DNA from: Alviniconcha marisindica
Lineage: Eukaryota > Mollusca > Gastropoda > Provannidae
Length of the DNA: 64,000 bases
Direction: 5' to 3'
Assembly (NCBI GenBank): GCA_018857735.1
Contig: JABMCL010002757.1
Span: forward strand, 838,501-902,500
Shown here piece by piece: positions 31,831 through 63,010 of the stretch. The stretch's first letter is position 1. Each line of letters opens with the position of its first letter. A program made the position numbers and the translations under genes. The notes under the pieces are model-generated. The model was not told the origin of the DNA. It worked only from the letters and a program-made list of their open reading frames with translations, and searched no databases.

Positions 31831-32067
31831 ACATCCCATACTAATGTAGGGGAGTGGGGGAAGGAGTGGGGGAAGCAGGTTGGAAGCATGGATGAAGAGT
31901 CACAAGTCAGAGGTTGCTATAACAACATAACAACTTTTTATTCGTACACCAACCAAGCAGGAAACAGTGTAGGCTCTCCCCTGAGATGAACACATGAACA
32001 CCGGCCGCAACAGCAAACAAAAAACCTGCCTCTGCAGGGACACTGGGGGAAAAGGGAAGCTGCAGGT

Positions 32068-32241
32068 AGGTAGGTAGTGTTGCTTAATGTCCTCAGATGA
32101 CAGCTGACATATTAGGGACAAGCTGAGACCAATGCCGAAGCATGGTTCAGTATAGCTTTACGCCCACGGAAACCAGAAGGCTCGTTAGGACGGACAGCCC
32201 AGGACGGCCACCTCGACTCTCACACAGCTCCTGAACTATGA
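32068..32241 (+). repeat. Dispersed ~165-bp repeat, copy 2
   Basis: Shares the TGTTGCTTAATGTCCTCAGA start and TCGACTCTCACACAGCTCCT end with the copy at 32606 and, inverted, 23117. Confidence 0.8.
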
Positions 32242-32605
32242 GTGGGACGCTGCCGGCCCAGCGCACACGGGCTTTAACACCTTAGATAATTGGGGCCATA
32301 AAACTCCCACCCAATCAAAAAGGATAAAGGACAGGAAAGAAAGGTCAAAGGGTCATGGCCCGAAACACATACAATACACTCGGTTACACTAATAAATGAA
32401 ATAGCATGGGATGTGCAACTAAAATTTTACACCTAAAACGGCACGTGGCGTGTAGTAGAACTCACCGTATAGCAAGCAGCACGAGGCAAGTAATACAAAC
32501 TCCCTACAAAAAGCCGGGCAAGGCACGGGGCGTGTAGGCCTATACATGGGACCCCCCCCACCCACCCCCCCCAATACAGAATAGGTCGTGCAAGGAAATG
32601 ATGAT

Positions 32606-32772
32606 GAAGTGTTGCTTAATGTCCTCAGATGTCAGTTGACATATTAGGGACAAGTTGTGACCAATGCCGAAGCACGGTTCAATAATTCTTTACGTCCACG
32701 GAAACCAGAAGGCTCGTTAGGACGGACAGCTCAGGACGGCCACCTCGACTCTCACACAGCTCCTGAACTATG
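32606..32772 (+). repeat. Dispersed ~165-bp repeat, copy 3
   Basis: Same orientation as, and ~540 bp from, copy 2, with few differences. Confidence 0.8.
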
Positions 32773-33794
32773 TGCAAGGAAAAAGAACAACTCCCCTTAT
32801 AAGGTGGTACTGGTTGTGCAAGAGTCTTCAAAACGCGAGAATCCACCCACCCAGCTATGTATTACAAACTTGATAACTGGCAATTACTGAATGAGCAAAA
32901 AATGGGTCCAAAGTGCGCTAAAGAATGACGAATGTAAACTACTGTTCAGAACTCACGATGACTTACACAAATAAATGCCTATAGAATATAGACAAGATTA
33001 TTTCGCGGCTGGTACTGACATAATAGATACTCAGATAGGCATACAAGCAGGCGGACACAGAGACAGAGAAGTACATAGAGAGTCGAATGTGCTCTTTGTA
33101 TTGCTAATTTTACAATGATCTAGTCAGTGATTCCAAGTCGTATTTCGGCTAAGTCGGCGAGCATGTTTTTCCAGTCGGCGTTCTCACACTCGGATAAGTC
33201 GAAGCGGAACATTTAAAGTCTTTTTCATGGTTGAATACTCCCATTTTGTAACTTAGCTGCTGTCACTTTCAGGCTTTGCAACAGGCTAGGCAGGTCAGGC
33301 GGTTGTATGTTGCCGTGTTTCGGCCAACACTGACAAAACTGTCCACGACTGAAGAGACTCTCAGTGCCGCAAAAATCGTGAGATAAATCACTCAATAACC
33401 CAATCAGTCACTCAGTCTCATGTTAACCAGTGTGGCCGAAGGACGAGTGTCACAAAAGTCAGTACAGGCCCTACAAAATCGATTATAGTTATAACGTTTG
33501 ACTGACTTTGGTATACAAGTATTGGAACTTGGCTGCTCCCCATGTTTTGTAAGGCCCTTATTAGAGCATTTTTCAGTCGTTGCGCTGTAAATGATAATGA
33601 CATTACTGACGCTGATTATTATGTATTATTACCCGGCTGCTCCGTCTTTTCTCTGTTACTGTCTTCAACTGACTTTACACACCCCGGTCTCGGTGTACTC
33701 TCCGCTCTGCTTCTGATACTCTAGCCTCAGTCCATAATCCTCGAACCAGACTTTCCACTCAGGTTGGTTCCCGCGCCAGTTTTCCGCCGGCCGT

Positions 33795-33930
33795 TCGGCC
33801 CCTCGACATGGAATGACCTTCTACTTCCTCTCCGCCAGAACGAAACCCTCTCTGGATTCATTCACTGAGATCTAATCTTAACTGAGACATTTCTTTTTCC
33901 AAACAACACGGACCTTTTATGCGGCCGTTT
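33795..33930 (+). mobile_element. Non-LTR retrotransposon ORF2 C-terminal fragment
   Basis: Reads FGPSTWNDLLLPLRQNETLS then, past a stop, LTETFLFQNN. Related to 15598-15756. Frame broken. Confidence 0.5.
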
Positions 33931-34127
33931 TTTTGCTCCGTCCTTCTATCTTCCTTCCGTAGCAAATTCCTGTTTATCGAGTTACTGATCCGTTTTAAGT
34001 TGCTTCGTAAATTATGTCATAATCTATATCAGTAATTATACTCACTCGGACACAGAGTGACACACACTACACCACCGCGGCGCGCGCGCACCCACCCACG
34101 CCGCACTGACGCACACACTGATGCACA

Positions 34128-34129
<2 letters not shown>

Positions 34130-34185
<56 letters not shown>

Positions 34186-34222
34186 TGCCAAACACTCACA
34201 CACACACACACACACACACACA
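34130..34222. repeat. (CA)n microsatellite in two blocks
   Basis: CA units at about 34130-34181 and 34197-34222, separated by ATGTATGCCAAACACT. Confidence 0.95.
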
Positions 34223-35227
34223 CGGATCACCCACTCACTCACTCTCCTACGTACGCATCAGTACACGGCACGCAACGCCCAAACACGCACATTCACCGGC
34301 ATACGCAACACCCTGTTCGAACTTTTGTGACTGGTCAACGGCAAGCCACAGCGTCATGTTTAAATTACTGAGACGGCTGAGTCCGAAGTGACACAATATA
34401 ACACGTTTTTATTGCCACTGAAATAATAAATGCACAACTGAGTGGTTTTGTGTCATGATGCCCAAAACAGTAGGCTACACATAGATACACACTGCCTGCA
34501 GTCAGTGACCTGAAATTCGTAAGATGGTAGGAACTAGTATAGTAAGATGGTAATACTACAGGACTATATGCTCATGCTCCAGTCAGCTTCCGCCTCGGTA
34601 TTGCACAGTGATTGTCGTTGTTGTAGCTATGTTTAAAAAGAAAAGAAAAAAAGACTTGTAATGTACGTAGATCTGATAACAATAAGTACAATACAATTGT
34701 ATTATCGCAGCGTAAGTCAGTGCACAGCAACTCATAATGGCCGTAAATGGAAAAAAAGAGGGGGGTGGGGGGGGGGGGGGGGGAGTACAACTTTAAGAAA
34801 AGAAAAGAAAAAGCGTATAATGTTATTTTGGTTGATGTGTGACTGACCGCATCTAAATTTTATTTGGTTTTGACTGATTCAGTACCAAATATTTTATTGA
34901 TTGACTTAAGGGTCCGAGCCGCTTGAGCATTAGCGTAGTGCCTGTCTCTATTATGTTTACATTTGACGTCACAGTGCACAGCTGACACGCGAATGAATAC
35001 ATTATTTACAGTGCAAAATTTAACTGTCAAGAATATAGTATAATATGGAAGCTCTGTGTGGCAAACTATTTTCAAACACAGAGACAGAGCTATGTCTGCT
35101 TTGAAACAACATTTTGTTTGCACTGTTCAACGGCATAAAATGTGGAACTAGTCTCGCGCGTAGTACATGCATGTGACGTGTTACGCCTCATGGAAGGAGC
35201 GAAAGGACGCAGCAGACGGACCAAAAG

Positions 35228-52328
<17,101 letters not shown>

Positions 52329-53276
52329 CAGCACCCGTCTGCCTTGCCTTGAAGACCTCACAGCTGTAACACTGCCGCCATCTGTGTTGTGCCTAGATGT
52401 TTGAGTGCTGCATGAGACTGGCCTGGTTGGATGGAGAGATTGGGGAGCGCCTCTTGTGTGGACAGCTCACAGAACTTCTCAGTTTCTGACGTGAAGTCCA
52501 GCAGCTAGATGGTTGCCAGCCCTGTCCAGGATAAAACGAGCAGCACGGTGGACCATTTTGAGTGATTCACTGGTGAAAAGAAACTTGAAATGGTGTGAAA
52601 AAGTTTGTCATAAAAACATTCAAGTATAGTGGAGCATTTGTTTTGCTGGATGAAATAGATGGTAATAATACGTACATGAGGCTTGATTCATTGCAGGCTA
52701 ACACAAACAAGGATGAGAAGAATCTGTCTGGCTCAGAACATCCATACAGATTGAGCAAATTTTCCTTAACAACAGACTGAATTCCATGGGCTGATATGCT
52801 GTTAGTATGACAATATAGATATGCTGTTGTCTAAAGTACAAAATCTTAAGGCTTGTGCCACATTGAGATTGATCAAATATTTTGGTCATGTGCGTTGGGC
52901 AGATGCGTTGGATAGTGGAAAAATAAGATCACAGCCTTTTAAATCTTGGCAAAAAATGTAAATGTTGGCATTGTCTTGGACACTGTGGATACAAAATATT
53001 GCAAACTTTGCATGATGGTAACCTATAACCACCACCAGACTTTACACATTTATACTGGTCTTAATGACTGTGGCCTCAGATCAACGTTGCAAGGGTATTG
53101 GTGGAGGAAGACTGGGAGTTGTGTTGCCTCAGTAACAAGTTCCTACTTTACCAGTTCTAGCAACAGATGAATACGAGGAGAAAGCACAAATCCTTTAGCA
53201 AAAGCTAGGGCTAGTTGGCTAGGAAATGAAATTAGAGTAAAAACGTTAAAAAAAGAAGAAAAGGAGGAGAAATAAA
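52329..53276 (+). other. Likely 3' UTR of the PTPRR-like gene
   Basis: Sequence after the TGA. The first AATAAA downstream is at 53271-53276 and could serve as the poly(A) signal. Inferred from position only. Confidence 0.35.
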
Positions 53277-55785
53277 CACACAAAAGTTAGAATCGACACA
53301 CAGGGGAGTTAATTAGCATTTGAAAGACATCACACAAACATAACAACAAAGACCAAAGTTGCCTATGGTACCTCTCACCTGGTATATGAGTAAATACCAG
53401 GTACATAAACACCAGAGGTATATCCGCAATGGTTAGGAAGAACAGAACAGTTTCAGAAACCATAGGGACTGCTTGGAACAGATGGGGGTCTTTCTGTGGC
53501 CCCTACAAAGTGCAGCATAAGCTGTGCCAGAGACTCTGAAAGGCGTGGAAAGAATCAACAAGCCAGGCAGTGAGAAGGCAGGAAAAGTCAGGAAAGTGTG
53601 AATCCACAAGAAATAGGTCACACCGTTTTACACTGCTGTACTGTGATTGTGCTACAGCACGCCTTGTGGTCCGCTGGTGAAACTTCCTCAATGCTGTTGT
53701 TCCTCCGTTTTTGACTAAAAAATTTTTTAACAGCTGGATATGTGTACCTGGTTTCTCAAATGTGAACTCATGCCCCCCCCCCCCCCCCCCCCCTACCTTC
53801 ACCTCCACCACCCCATTGATTCTTGAGGCTGCCCTAAAAGCAGTGTTGTTCTCTTCAGAAGCCTTGTTAACTGGGGAATACCAATTTTGTTGTCATGTTT
53901 AGTGGTAATTGTTTTGTTGTTTCAGGATGGTTCCCCACTCTCCATCCGCCTTTTTCCTCTTTTATTGATGCACCTGAAAAATGGTTAATGGCTGTGTAAT
54001 GATGAGTGGTTTGTTCATTTGTGTAGTTGGGCATGGATACATAAACATATATAGATCTTATACGATCTTTCATGAATTTTGCGTATGTACATCGAACTAC
54101 TCTTTCATTCCAGTTTTAGTGATCATGACATAATTTTAAGGTCACAAAGGTGTGTCAATAGTCAGACTGCAAGTTGCATTTCCTTGATAAGTTTTTATCT
54201 GAAAGTTCAAATTTTGTGTGGTGGTTAAATACATGGGCAGGGTAACAGAAAGTACTTTTTGGGACCTTGGCACATGTGTAAACTGGTAATTATGCATTTA
54301 CAGACTCTGCAAACACTTTTGTCATTGTTCTTGGGCTAAAAAGTCAGTGAAACAAGCTTTACTTGATAACTAACCCTGATCGAGCTTAACATTCTCATTC
54401 CAGTTTCAATGGAATCTTAATCACAGCTTTGTCAGAAAGATAGCAGTTTAAGACTGACAGTTGGACAAGTTCTGAACCATTCAGGTTTAAGCTTTGTATG
54501 ATTATTTCATGTATATTTACATGATCATGAACATAACTCATATTTGAGGGAGATAATACTAATAGACATGTTTCTTGTCCTGACAGAGAACTAATTGTTG
54601 GCATTCTGTTCTGGGGGAGGCTGTTGCTTGGTGGTCTGTGATGATAACCTCGGTCAAACTTTACATGTTGATACCAGTTTCAGCAACTCAGAGCTCTTTT
54701 CATGGTCACATTATAGTTAAAATAATGAAAGTTATATTTTTCCATTTGGAAGTTGGGTCGAGTGAGACAGACCTTCTAGTTCATTGTGCAGTGTAAGTGA
54801 AATTAGGAGAGTTTCAAATTGAATGACATTGCCCAGCAATAACAAAACATTAAAAACAGTTTGCCTCAAGCTCCATCCATTCATGATTCTTTTCAGGGGT
54901 GGGGGGTGGCGGCAGGGAATGATTTGCCATTCTTAAGGCCTTTTAAATTCTGTGAAATGAATAATCCAGCTAAGGTCTTTCAGTGTTTGTGAATTTTGAC
55001 ATCTCCTATCAAAAGTGAAAAGCTTTATATGTCCCATCTTTGAGAATATTAGATAGATAACTGAATACTTTGGGTGATATAAATTATCATGAAATGGCAA
55101 TCACTTTGATGTCTGAACAATGAAGTGAAGGGTGCACTTGTATCACTTTGTGACAAATTAAAAGCAAGTAGGTGAGTAATCTGTAAAATTTAGCCTTTGA
55201 AAAAGAAAAAAGAAAAGGTCTTGAAAGTTTGAGGAGTTTGTAAATTCTGGTACAAACAGTTTGTAGGAACCCTCTTTTGAGTTTATAGTTTTCCCTAGCT
55301 TCTTAATCATAATTATTGCACATAGTGTGCATCAAAATTTGTTTCTTTTTCAATTTGTAACTATTTTACACAGTACAGTCACAAGTCACAAGCGCAGTGA
55401 GTTTGGGTACAGCAAAGAATCATGCTGTACAAAAGTTATCTATTATTATTATTAAGAACAGAACAAGCAGCAGCAAATTAACTCATAAAAACCAAAACAC
55501 GTTAAAACAGAAATGGTCCGACAAAGAAAGAAAGTATTGGCGAATCTGAAAGTCTCTTGTTTAAGTTGGGAAGTATACATAAGTGGAGAGTTATGTTGGA
55601 TAATAGCATTGCCACTACACTACATACATAAACTGGATCTTATGCCCAGAAACACATGTTAACATTTCTGATGCTGTCTCTCCAACAGACCATTTATAAA
55701 CAAGCCATATCAGATTGACACATTAAGCAGCACAGTTAGCAGAAACAACACTCCTACCACACCAGAGACCAGAAAGTGAGAGCAA

Positions 55786-55850
55786 GAAGTAAGTAAGTGG
55801 GTGTCTTACGCCCAGTCAACCGGTGCAGTTATATCAGGGCGATGTGAGAG
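55786..55850 (-). mobile_element. SINE 3' tail, inverted
   Basis: The reverse complement reads CACATCGCCCTGATATAACT then GGTTGACTGGGCGTAAGACA, the same family as 2880-2920. Confidence 0.6.
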
Positions 55851-57005
55851 CAAGAAGGGGGAGGGGGTAGTACATGAACTGTCACTAACACTGGTTCTAA
55901 CTGAACATGGCAGACGAGACCCATGAGCATTGTATGCTGGTCACAGGAGGTAGGACGCCAAGGCTAAAAGTGGGATTTATTTTGTGCCCAGACACTTCCA
56001 GTTCCTGCTGGAACCCTGGTCAAGATGTATCAGCACATGGGAATGGCAACTTTAATCATGTGTATGTTTGGCAGCTGAAAGGTTATGTAGAATACATCTG
56101 TACTCTTTTCTTAGAATATATATGCTCTGTATTCTTTTGCATAGAATACATGCTCTGTATTCTTTTCCTAGAATACACTGTATTCTGCTGGTGGATGCAG
56201 TTCTAGTATTCCTCCAATAATGTGCAATGAAATAGTTTTGTCTGTTTACTTCATCTGGAAGCCTGTTTTATTTGTTCTGAATGTCCATTTAGTTTGTATT
56301 GTTTTTAAACTGTTATTTTATACTGGCTATATGAGTCAGTCTTTGTTCATCATTGTGTTGATGGCTGCACCTTCCCCTGTGATTTTATGTTTATTCAGGT
56401 CCAGTTTTTTATGGACTGTATTAGTAAACAGTAGAAATGGGAAGGCCGTTGGTTCATTGTGCAGTATAGTATTGATTTTAATAAGTTTTTAAAGTTTTTA
56501 ATTACAGCTTTAATCATTGGTGTCAGTAAATTTGTTGGCTATATTTTCTTTTTGTTATTGTGTAGAAAGCCTTTTTTTCTTGCTGTAACTTGATATGTGT
56601 CTGGTTTGTCACTTACAAAGAAAGTCTTAAAATATGCCCTCCTCCCTGCCCGCTTATAATTTTTTTGTTTGTTTTTGACAAAATAATGACTTTTTGACCG
56701 TTATCATGACCACAGTGTACTTGACTGTTGGCATTGCTTTCAGACAATAGTCTGGTTTTACTTATGCATATACAGAGGAAACAAAAGAGAGAGAACAATG
56801 AAATTCTGTTACCTGCAGTTTGACTGCATTTTATAATGCTTATCCTGCTTCAGCTTTGGAATTGCACTTTCAGAAGTCAGTGTTTCAGTCATGATTACGT
56901 TTTCAGAACTTTTCCATCCAAAACCTCCCCCCCACTAACAGGACCCCCACCCCCACCTCCCCACACTCCCTTATCTCCCATCATCTTCCCTTCTCTGATT
57001 ATCTA

Positions 57006-57175
57006 CCTGCATTTTGTTTAGTTTCTAACATCAGTGTATTAATGTTACCAATATGAGGCCTGCATTTTGTTTAGTTTCTAACTTCAGTGTATTAATGTTA
57101 CCAATATGAGGCCTGCATTTTGTTTAGTTTCTAACTTCAGTGTATTAATGTTACCAATATGAGGCCTGCATTTTG
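57006..57175. repeat. 53-bp tandem repeat, three near-identical copies
   Basis: The unit is CCTGCATTTTGTTTAGTTTC, TAACTTCAGTGTATTAATGT, TACCAATATGAGG. Only one base differs, plus a partial fourth copy. Confidence 0.95.
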
Positions 57176-58615
57176 ACATGTTGTTTATACAGTGAGGCAT
57201 ACTTCAGTTGTATACGAAATGCTGACCGTGTTTGTGTTTGTAACAGTGATTTAAATGGTGGTGGTGTCCTTCATGCGCACAGTAGCAGATAGCAGACTCG
57301 TCCATAGCTTGTTTACTGCTACACACCATTGATCTGAATGAACACTGATAAACAGCCTGTACAAAGCAAAGTACACACTGAGAATAAAAACCACTGCAAG
57401 CTTGAAATGAAAAAGGATAAAAATACTGTTAACTTGCATTGGATTATTTGTCAGTGAGTACCGTGCAGAGGATGTTTTGTTGTTGTTGTTATTGGTGTAC
57501 AAGAATGTGTGTTACACTTTTGCACACATGGCGTGCAAGACAAGGAAGGGTCACACAACAATGGCTGTTCAAGTCTTTCAGTGAAAGGTTGTAAGATTGT
57601 GTCCGTCCACGTCTCCATTAAGTGTATTCCTTGAACCTACTCCTTCCCTGCTTACCCACTGTTGTGTTGGCAGCCAGTTTCTTCTCGATATTTATTGGCA
57701 AGTATTTCCTTTATGGGAGAGTACAGCCGCTCTTTTAATGCCACATTTTGTGGATTGGCTCGCATAAAATTATTGTGAGCATGTAAATTAATCTTCTTCA
57801 TGGTGCCATTTTTATCACAATTAAGCATCATAGCCATTTTTGTTACAATTAAACATCACAAACGAAAATGTTTTGAAATTCTGCATAATGTTATTTTACT
57901 TATGTGTGGATGCTAGTTTCAGCCACCATGATCCTTTCGAAGGTTAGAAGCATTGGAGCTGTAGATTTGAAGGTATCCTTCTGTTGCCAAGCTCATTTTA
58001 TGAATTAGACAATACTGTCTGGAACTACACAGATAATGTTTAGAGACTAGACATTTTTGTAAGTGTTCATGACTGACTTTTCATCCACAGGTCTGTGTAA
58101 ATGGCAAACTTGAACTACATGTTAAATTATCAGTGTGGAAAACAAGAGATTTTTTATTTTAAAAAAAAGAAAAATTGAAACTTGCATTGCAGTTTACAGA
58201 AATATCAGTGGTTTTTGTGACTGTTGGTAATAATATTCAGTTTGCATCTGATTGCAAATCAATCGTTTGATCGCAGATCAGAGCATTTATCACTGAAAGA
58301 ATCAGCTACATTATTTTTACATTGTTTAAAGCATTTCAATTTGAGTGGCTTAAAGTAAAAGTCCAAGGTTTTTAAGTATGCAAAATGATTGACAAATGAG
58401 TCGCTAGTTTCAGATTTAATGAAATAAAAAATAAAATGTTTAATTGGGTTTTTGATCGATTTTATTTTCTGTAGGCTGGCCGAGACTACAGTCTTGGGTT
58501 CTCTATCAGTCACGTTACTTTCCCGGAAGTGATGTCAGTCTGGGGAGTCAGTGCGGTTGCCATCTTAGATTCTTCAGTAAACTGTGTATGTGTGTGGTCG
58601 ACAAAAAAGTTAACT

Positions 58616-58903
58616 ATGCCGGCCTACTGTATTGCCACGAACTGTAACAATTCGCAGACGACCCCAGGTATAACAATGCACGAGCTCCCGTGCAATCTAC
58701 CTGCAGTGAGGCGAAAGCGGATTAAATTTATACAATTCAAACAAGCAGACTTTCTTGCTGTGCCGCATCACGCCCATTTGTGTAGCGAGCACATCAGTGA
58801 GTGTGATTTCGCAAACCCCATGGAATACCGCATGGGGTTTGCTTCGAAGCTGACACGATGTTCCGGTACTCTTTCAAAACCCTGCCTGACAGGCTCAAAC
58901 TGA
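58616..58903 (+). pseudogene. THAP-type zinc-finger ORF, probably damaged
   Basis: 95 codons from an ATG. The frame starts MPAYCIATNCNNSQTTPGIT and contains AVPHHAHLCSEHISECDFAN. The C2CH zinc ligands are present (C5, C10, then CxxH). The position normally held by the invariant Trp in KWIKF is Arg (KRIKF), and the conserved AVPT-type end is replaced by unrelated residues before the stop. THAP domains bind DNA and occur both in host factors and P-element-type transposases. Imperfect inverted sequence (TCTGGGGAGTC near 58548 and its complement near 58982) flanks the ORF, so a transposon-derived fragment is likely. Confidence 0.6.
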
Positions 58904-61900
58904 TACGGCTGTATCCTTGTGGGTCTCTCGGGCAAAGTATTAGTTTCATCTTCGGAGCTCGAGTTGGCCATTTTGCAGCGACTCCCCAGAGTGACGTAGT
59001 AGGCATATGGTCACGTGATTTGGGCGTCATGGCAACACTTTCGGTACGACATAAAATGCCTTTTTTCGTGCATTTATAACCCTCAGATCACAGTTTCACC
59101 TACATCATCATTCTCAGCGAGCTTTAACAGAAATTGTGTCCAAAATCACCCCTAACCTTGGACTTGTCCTTTAAGCTTTAATTAGTATATGAAAACAATG
59201 CATTTGATTTATTTAAGGGCAAAATTTAAAGCAATTTTTCTTTCTCAATCAGTCAGGCACTTAGAACTTCATGACATGATAGTTGCCCTGTGTAACTTCT
59301 GAAACCATTATTTTCAGCTGTACTGGCCACCACTGTACAGTTGCCTTGCAATTCTGAGCTGAACACTGACTTCTGCAACGGAAGACACTGTTTCTAAACT
59401 CTTTCCAGCCGGACACTGTCTGAAGGGGAAGTCTCTCCTTCCAAAATTCCTGCAAAAGATGGCATTATTTCTGAAGTAACTTTTCAGTCAACACTTTGAA
59501 AGAAGAGGCAGCCTACCCATCTGAAGAGATTATTTTCAGCTTATATCTTGCTGTACCAGTGTGGTCTTAAGCATCCTGTGGCGAAAAGAACGGACTGTTT
59601 ATGACTGAGCCCCTTTGTGTGGTTGTAATTACAGCCGGTGGTACATAGTGTTCCTCAGCCTTCCTTCCTTGTGTCAGGTGTAGAAGCTCTGTGCTTTTTT
59701 TTTTTTTTATATCTCGGATAAAGCTGCCTGCAGGTTACAACATAGCTGATTATGAATTGTGCTATTATTCTGTTGATTAATGGCGTACTTACTGACTGTA
59801 TAGATTTGATTTGGTTTGTGATAATCAACTTAATGGGTGGACGTGGGACTGTACCTCAATATCCTTTATCTTTATGCATCTGAAACAGAATATATTTTGT
59901 CATTTTTGTTTGGTGGTAGAGTTGTTCTGTGTAGAGGCTTGTTGTGATGTTCATATACCATTTTTTGGTGAAAACACGATTCCGTTCTTCAGGTTCAGTA
60001 CCTTATTTGCACAGTTCTTGATGATCTCGATTTTTGGATCCTGTTTTAGGTAGAAGATCAGTTTTTGTTTTGTTTTTTCAGGTTGACATTTTCTTCCTCT
60101 TCACTTACATATATATAGAAACCCCTGAAGTGAGGCCGGGGATGTAGGATCTGACTCTGCTGTCTGGAATCTGAGGGCTGCCATTTGATTCCCCTTTCCC
60201 GTCTCCTCTCTTGTTCTTCTACCTAGTCCTCTTGCTTGTTCTGTGTGGTCATTTTTGTGCTAATGGTCCATTCTCATACTAAAAAAATACAAAAAGAAAC
60301 AAAGATGACTGCCAAGATTCTCCTGACTTATTTTCCAGAAGAGTCTCTGATATGTTTCGTTAAGAGATATGGCTATTGCTGAGCAACTAGGAGATAATGC
60401 AGTATGTGCAGCTTGCTGCTGTATGGCACTGGTATTTGCCATGATGCATTTATGTGAAAAAAACATTTTATTACTTCTGTGCATTCTTACAAAAACTTTA
60501 AACAAATACTTTTCTTTAATGTGACAGTGATAAATGAGACAAAATGGTCAACAATACCGGCATGTCCTAGCCTTACAGTTTTTTAAATATTTTTTAAACA
60601 GGGCCAATATTGAAAGGACTAGCTATCTGAAATTTTGTGTTTGATGTTTGTGTATGTATGCTGCATTCTATATTTCATTATTTGCGAATGGATTGATCTT
60701 ATAGATTTAACTTGAGAAAGGAAAGGTTTACGTATAATTATAAGAAGAGTTTTGAAATGAACATTTGCCTATGACAGAGTCTGGTCGCCCTCAGCTGACC
60801 CTGTGTGGTTGACAAAACATTAAAATCCATGTAAGACGTGTAAATTTACATCTGAGATTGTTTAAAGTGCTCTTTTTAATACATAGAAGGGGTCACAAGA
60901 GACTGATTTAAATGCATCATTCACCGAAAAAATATTTAAAGCAGGGGAGACTGTTAGCATTAAGAAAATAATGATCAAAAGACAAGAGATTAAATCTGAA
61001 AGCTTTTTGTGAAGGCAAGCCTTGGCATTTTCTTTCCAACTTGTCAGTGCTTAATAGCACGTAAGATTTTATCACCACTAAATCAACTGACATGGTGTTG
61101 GTGATGCTAGGCTGCCGAGCTTTGTGGTGTGAAACAACTGGTTGATGCATTCTGTGTGGTTCTGTTTGATAAGCTTTCCAATTTTTGTACCATTTAATCA
61201 AAATTGACGTATTTCAAATCATGGTATAGTTGCAAGAGCAAGCTGCCCCCTCCCCCCCCCTCCACACACATGCACGCATGCACTCATGCATGCACACACA
61301 CACACATGCACACACGCTGTTCCAAATCCACGTACTTTAACCCTAAACCTCTACATCAGCATTACGTTTTGCCAGAAGGAACAGATGTATACATGTGTAT
61401 TTGTTTTGACAGACCTCTTTTGTATTCATATACTTTGAGTTTGACTTTGTGGAAAGGATATTTGTGTCCAAAGAAATGCAGTTTTGTGTTACATTGTCTC
61501 TTTCATGTTTTGTTGAATCTTGTAAATTATATGTAAGAAAAATTCTGCCCTTTTATTTGGGATACCCTGGTGGTCTCTAAGTTAGAATTGATGTGTTATG
61601 ATATTTTGTATGAAAACAAAGCAAGTCTTTGTAATGACCTACATATGCACACATCAAAAACCTTCACATTGTCACTTTTTCTGAAATTGATGAATAATAA
61701 TAATCTTCACATTGTCACTTTTTCTGAAATTGATTAATAATAGTAATGAATATTTCTGGTTCCTCATTTCAGTTGAGCCCCAAGCAGAAACTTAAAACTT
61801 TGAATCAGTGGATAACCGTTTACAAGTTTTACATCTTCTTCTTCTTCATTGTACTGTGGGAATCCCGCTATTTTGGGCAATATTCCACAACATACATAGT

Positions 61901-62737
61901 TACCTTGACCTACATTTAAGGCCATGAGACCTTTGAACCGATGGCACTAAAGGTAGGTACCGTTATGACTTATTTAACTGACCTCTGTACAAGGGAGAAG
62001 CTTTTCACCTGATCCACAAATGGCATTGTGCGCTGTCGGCTCGGTTGGGATGGGAGTCAGAGGAGCATGGTCCTTTTTCTCATAATTATGTGTTTGTTGT
62101 TGTTGGTGGTTTATGTTCTGAGCATGTGGTTCTAGTCATTATTTATTCATTTATGGGGTTCCTTTTGTTGGACTTTGTTGTATGGAGCAGCTGTACAAGA
62201 GATTGTGTTCACCATCCCTTTTGATGTACATTACACAGCATGAGTATGTCGTCATCCCATTTCTAGTCCTTGGTTAATTTGTTTTGTTTTTTAAATTATA
62301 TTTGGTTTTGGTTGGTTGTTAGTTTGGATACCTTGTTCAGGTACTTCAATGGCTCTGTGATATTGGTCATTTTTAATATTCTATGGTACATGTACTTGTG
62401 CAGTGATTGTGATTGTAGAATGTCATGGTGTTATACATATAATAATAAGTGTCAAGAAACCATTTTATGGTATACTTACATGTACACAACCCTCTGTTGT
62501 TTGCTCAGTGTATTGATATATTGGTCAGTTATTTATTATTTCATGTTTACCAGTAAATTCTGTCAACTTGGTCAATCTGGACTCCTAAATTTATTTTTGT
62601 TTTCTGTTTTGCTGCATATGCCTGTCACTGTGCGTGTGTGTGTGTGTGTGTTGTGTGGTGGTGGTGTGTGGGGGGGGGGGTGGTGTGTGTGTGGGTGTGT
62701 GTGTGTGTGGGTGTGTGTGTGTGTGTGTGTGAGAGAG

Positions 62738-62768
<31 letters not shown>

Positions 62769-62961
62769 AGAGGGGAGAGAGAGGTAGAGGTGTATGTTAG
62801 CACACATGAGATGTGTGGTGTGTGTTGGTGTGTGTGTGTGTTGTGTGTGTGTGATGTGTGTGTTGTAGCACTTTGGTGGTGTGCGCGGTGTGTGTGGTTG
62901 GGGTGTGTGTGTGTGTTGATGTTGCACTGAGTGTGTGTGTGTGGGTTGCAGCATGTGGTGT

Positions 62962-62994
<33 letters not shown>

Positions 62995-63010
62995 ATGTCA
63001 AACACCTGCA
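58904..63010. other. Intergenic interval, no gene supported
   Basis: AT-rich. Includes a poly-T (59697-59708), a direct repeat (CTTCACATTGTCACTTTTTC twice near 61660-61730), a CATG/CACA tract (61263-61315) and a long simple-repeat cluster (62635-62992). No convincing exon. Confidence 0.45.
62635..62992. repeat. GT/GA/G simple-repeat cluster
   Basis: (TG)n, (GA)n at about 62730-62790, more TG-rich DNA, then about 32 G at 62961-62992. Confidence 0.95.

Larger units (their letters stand above)
24918..35227. other. Interval between the divergent CBM20 and phosphatase genes
   Basis: The 5' exons and promoter of the CBM20 gene should begin here, but no exon encoding the missing CBM20 first strand could be identified. 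The interval contains an inverted-repeat element (26526-27096), a SINE copy, a retrotransposon remnant, a 37-bp array, two dispersed repeats, a LINE scrap and several CA/CG tracts. Otherwise it is unassigned. Confidence 0.5.
53277..58528. other. Intergenic interval, no gene supported
   Basis: Contains poly-C (53773-53793), a SINE tail (55378-55455), an inverted SINE tail (55786-55850) and a triple 53-bp repeat (57006-57175). The ORF at 55907-56206 has no splice context or recognisable domain. Confidence 0.5.

Noticed and set aside
55907..56492. Plus-strand ORFs near 56 kb as genes
   Set aside because: No recognisable domains, splice context or codon bias; AT-rich with simple internal repeats.
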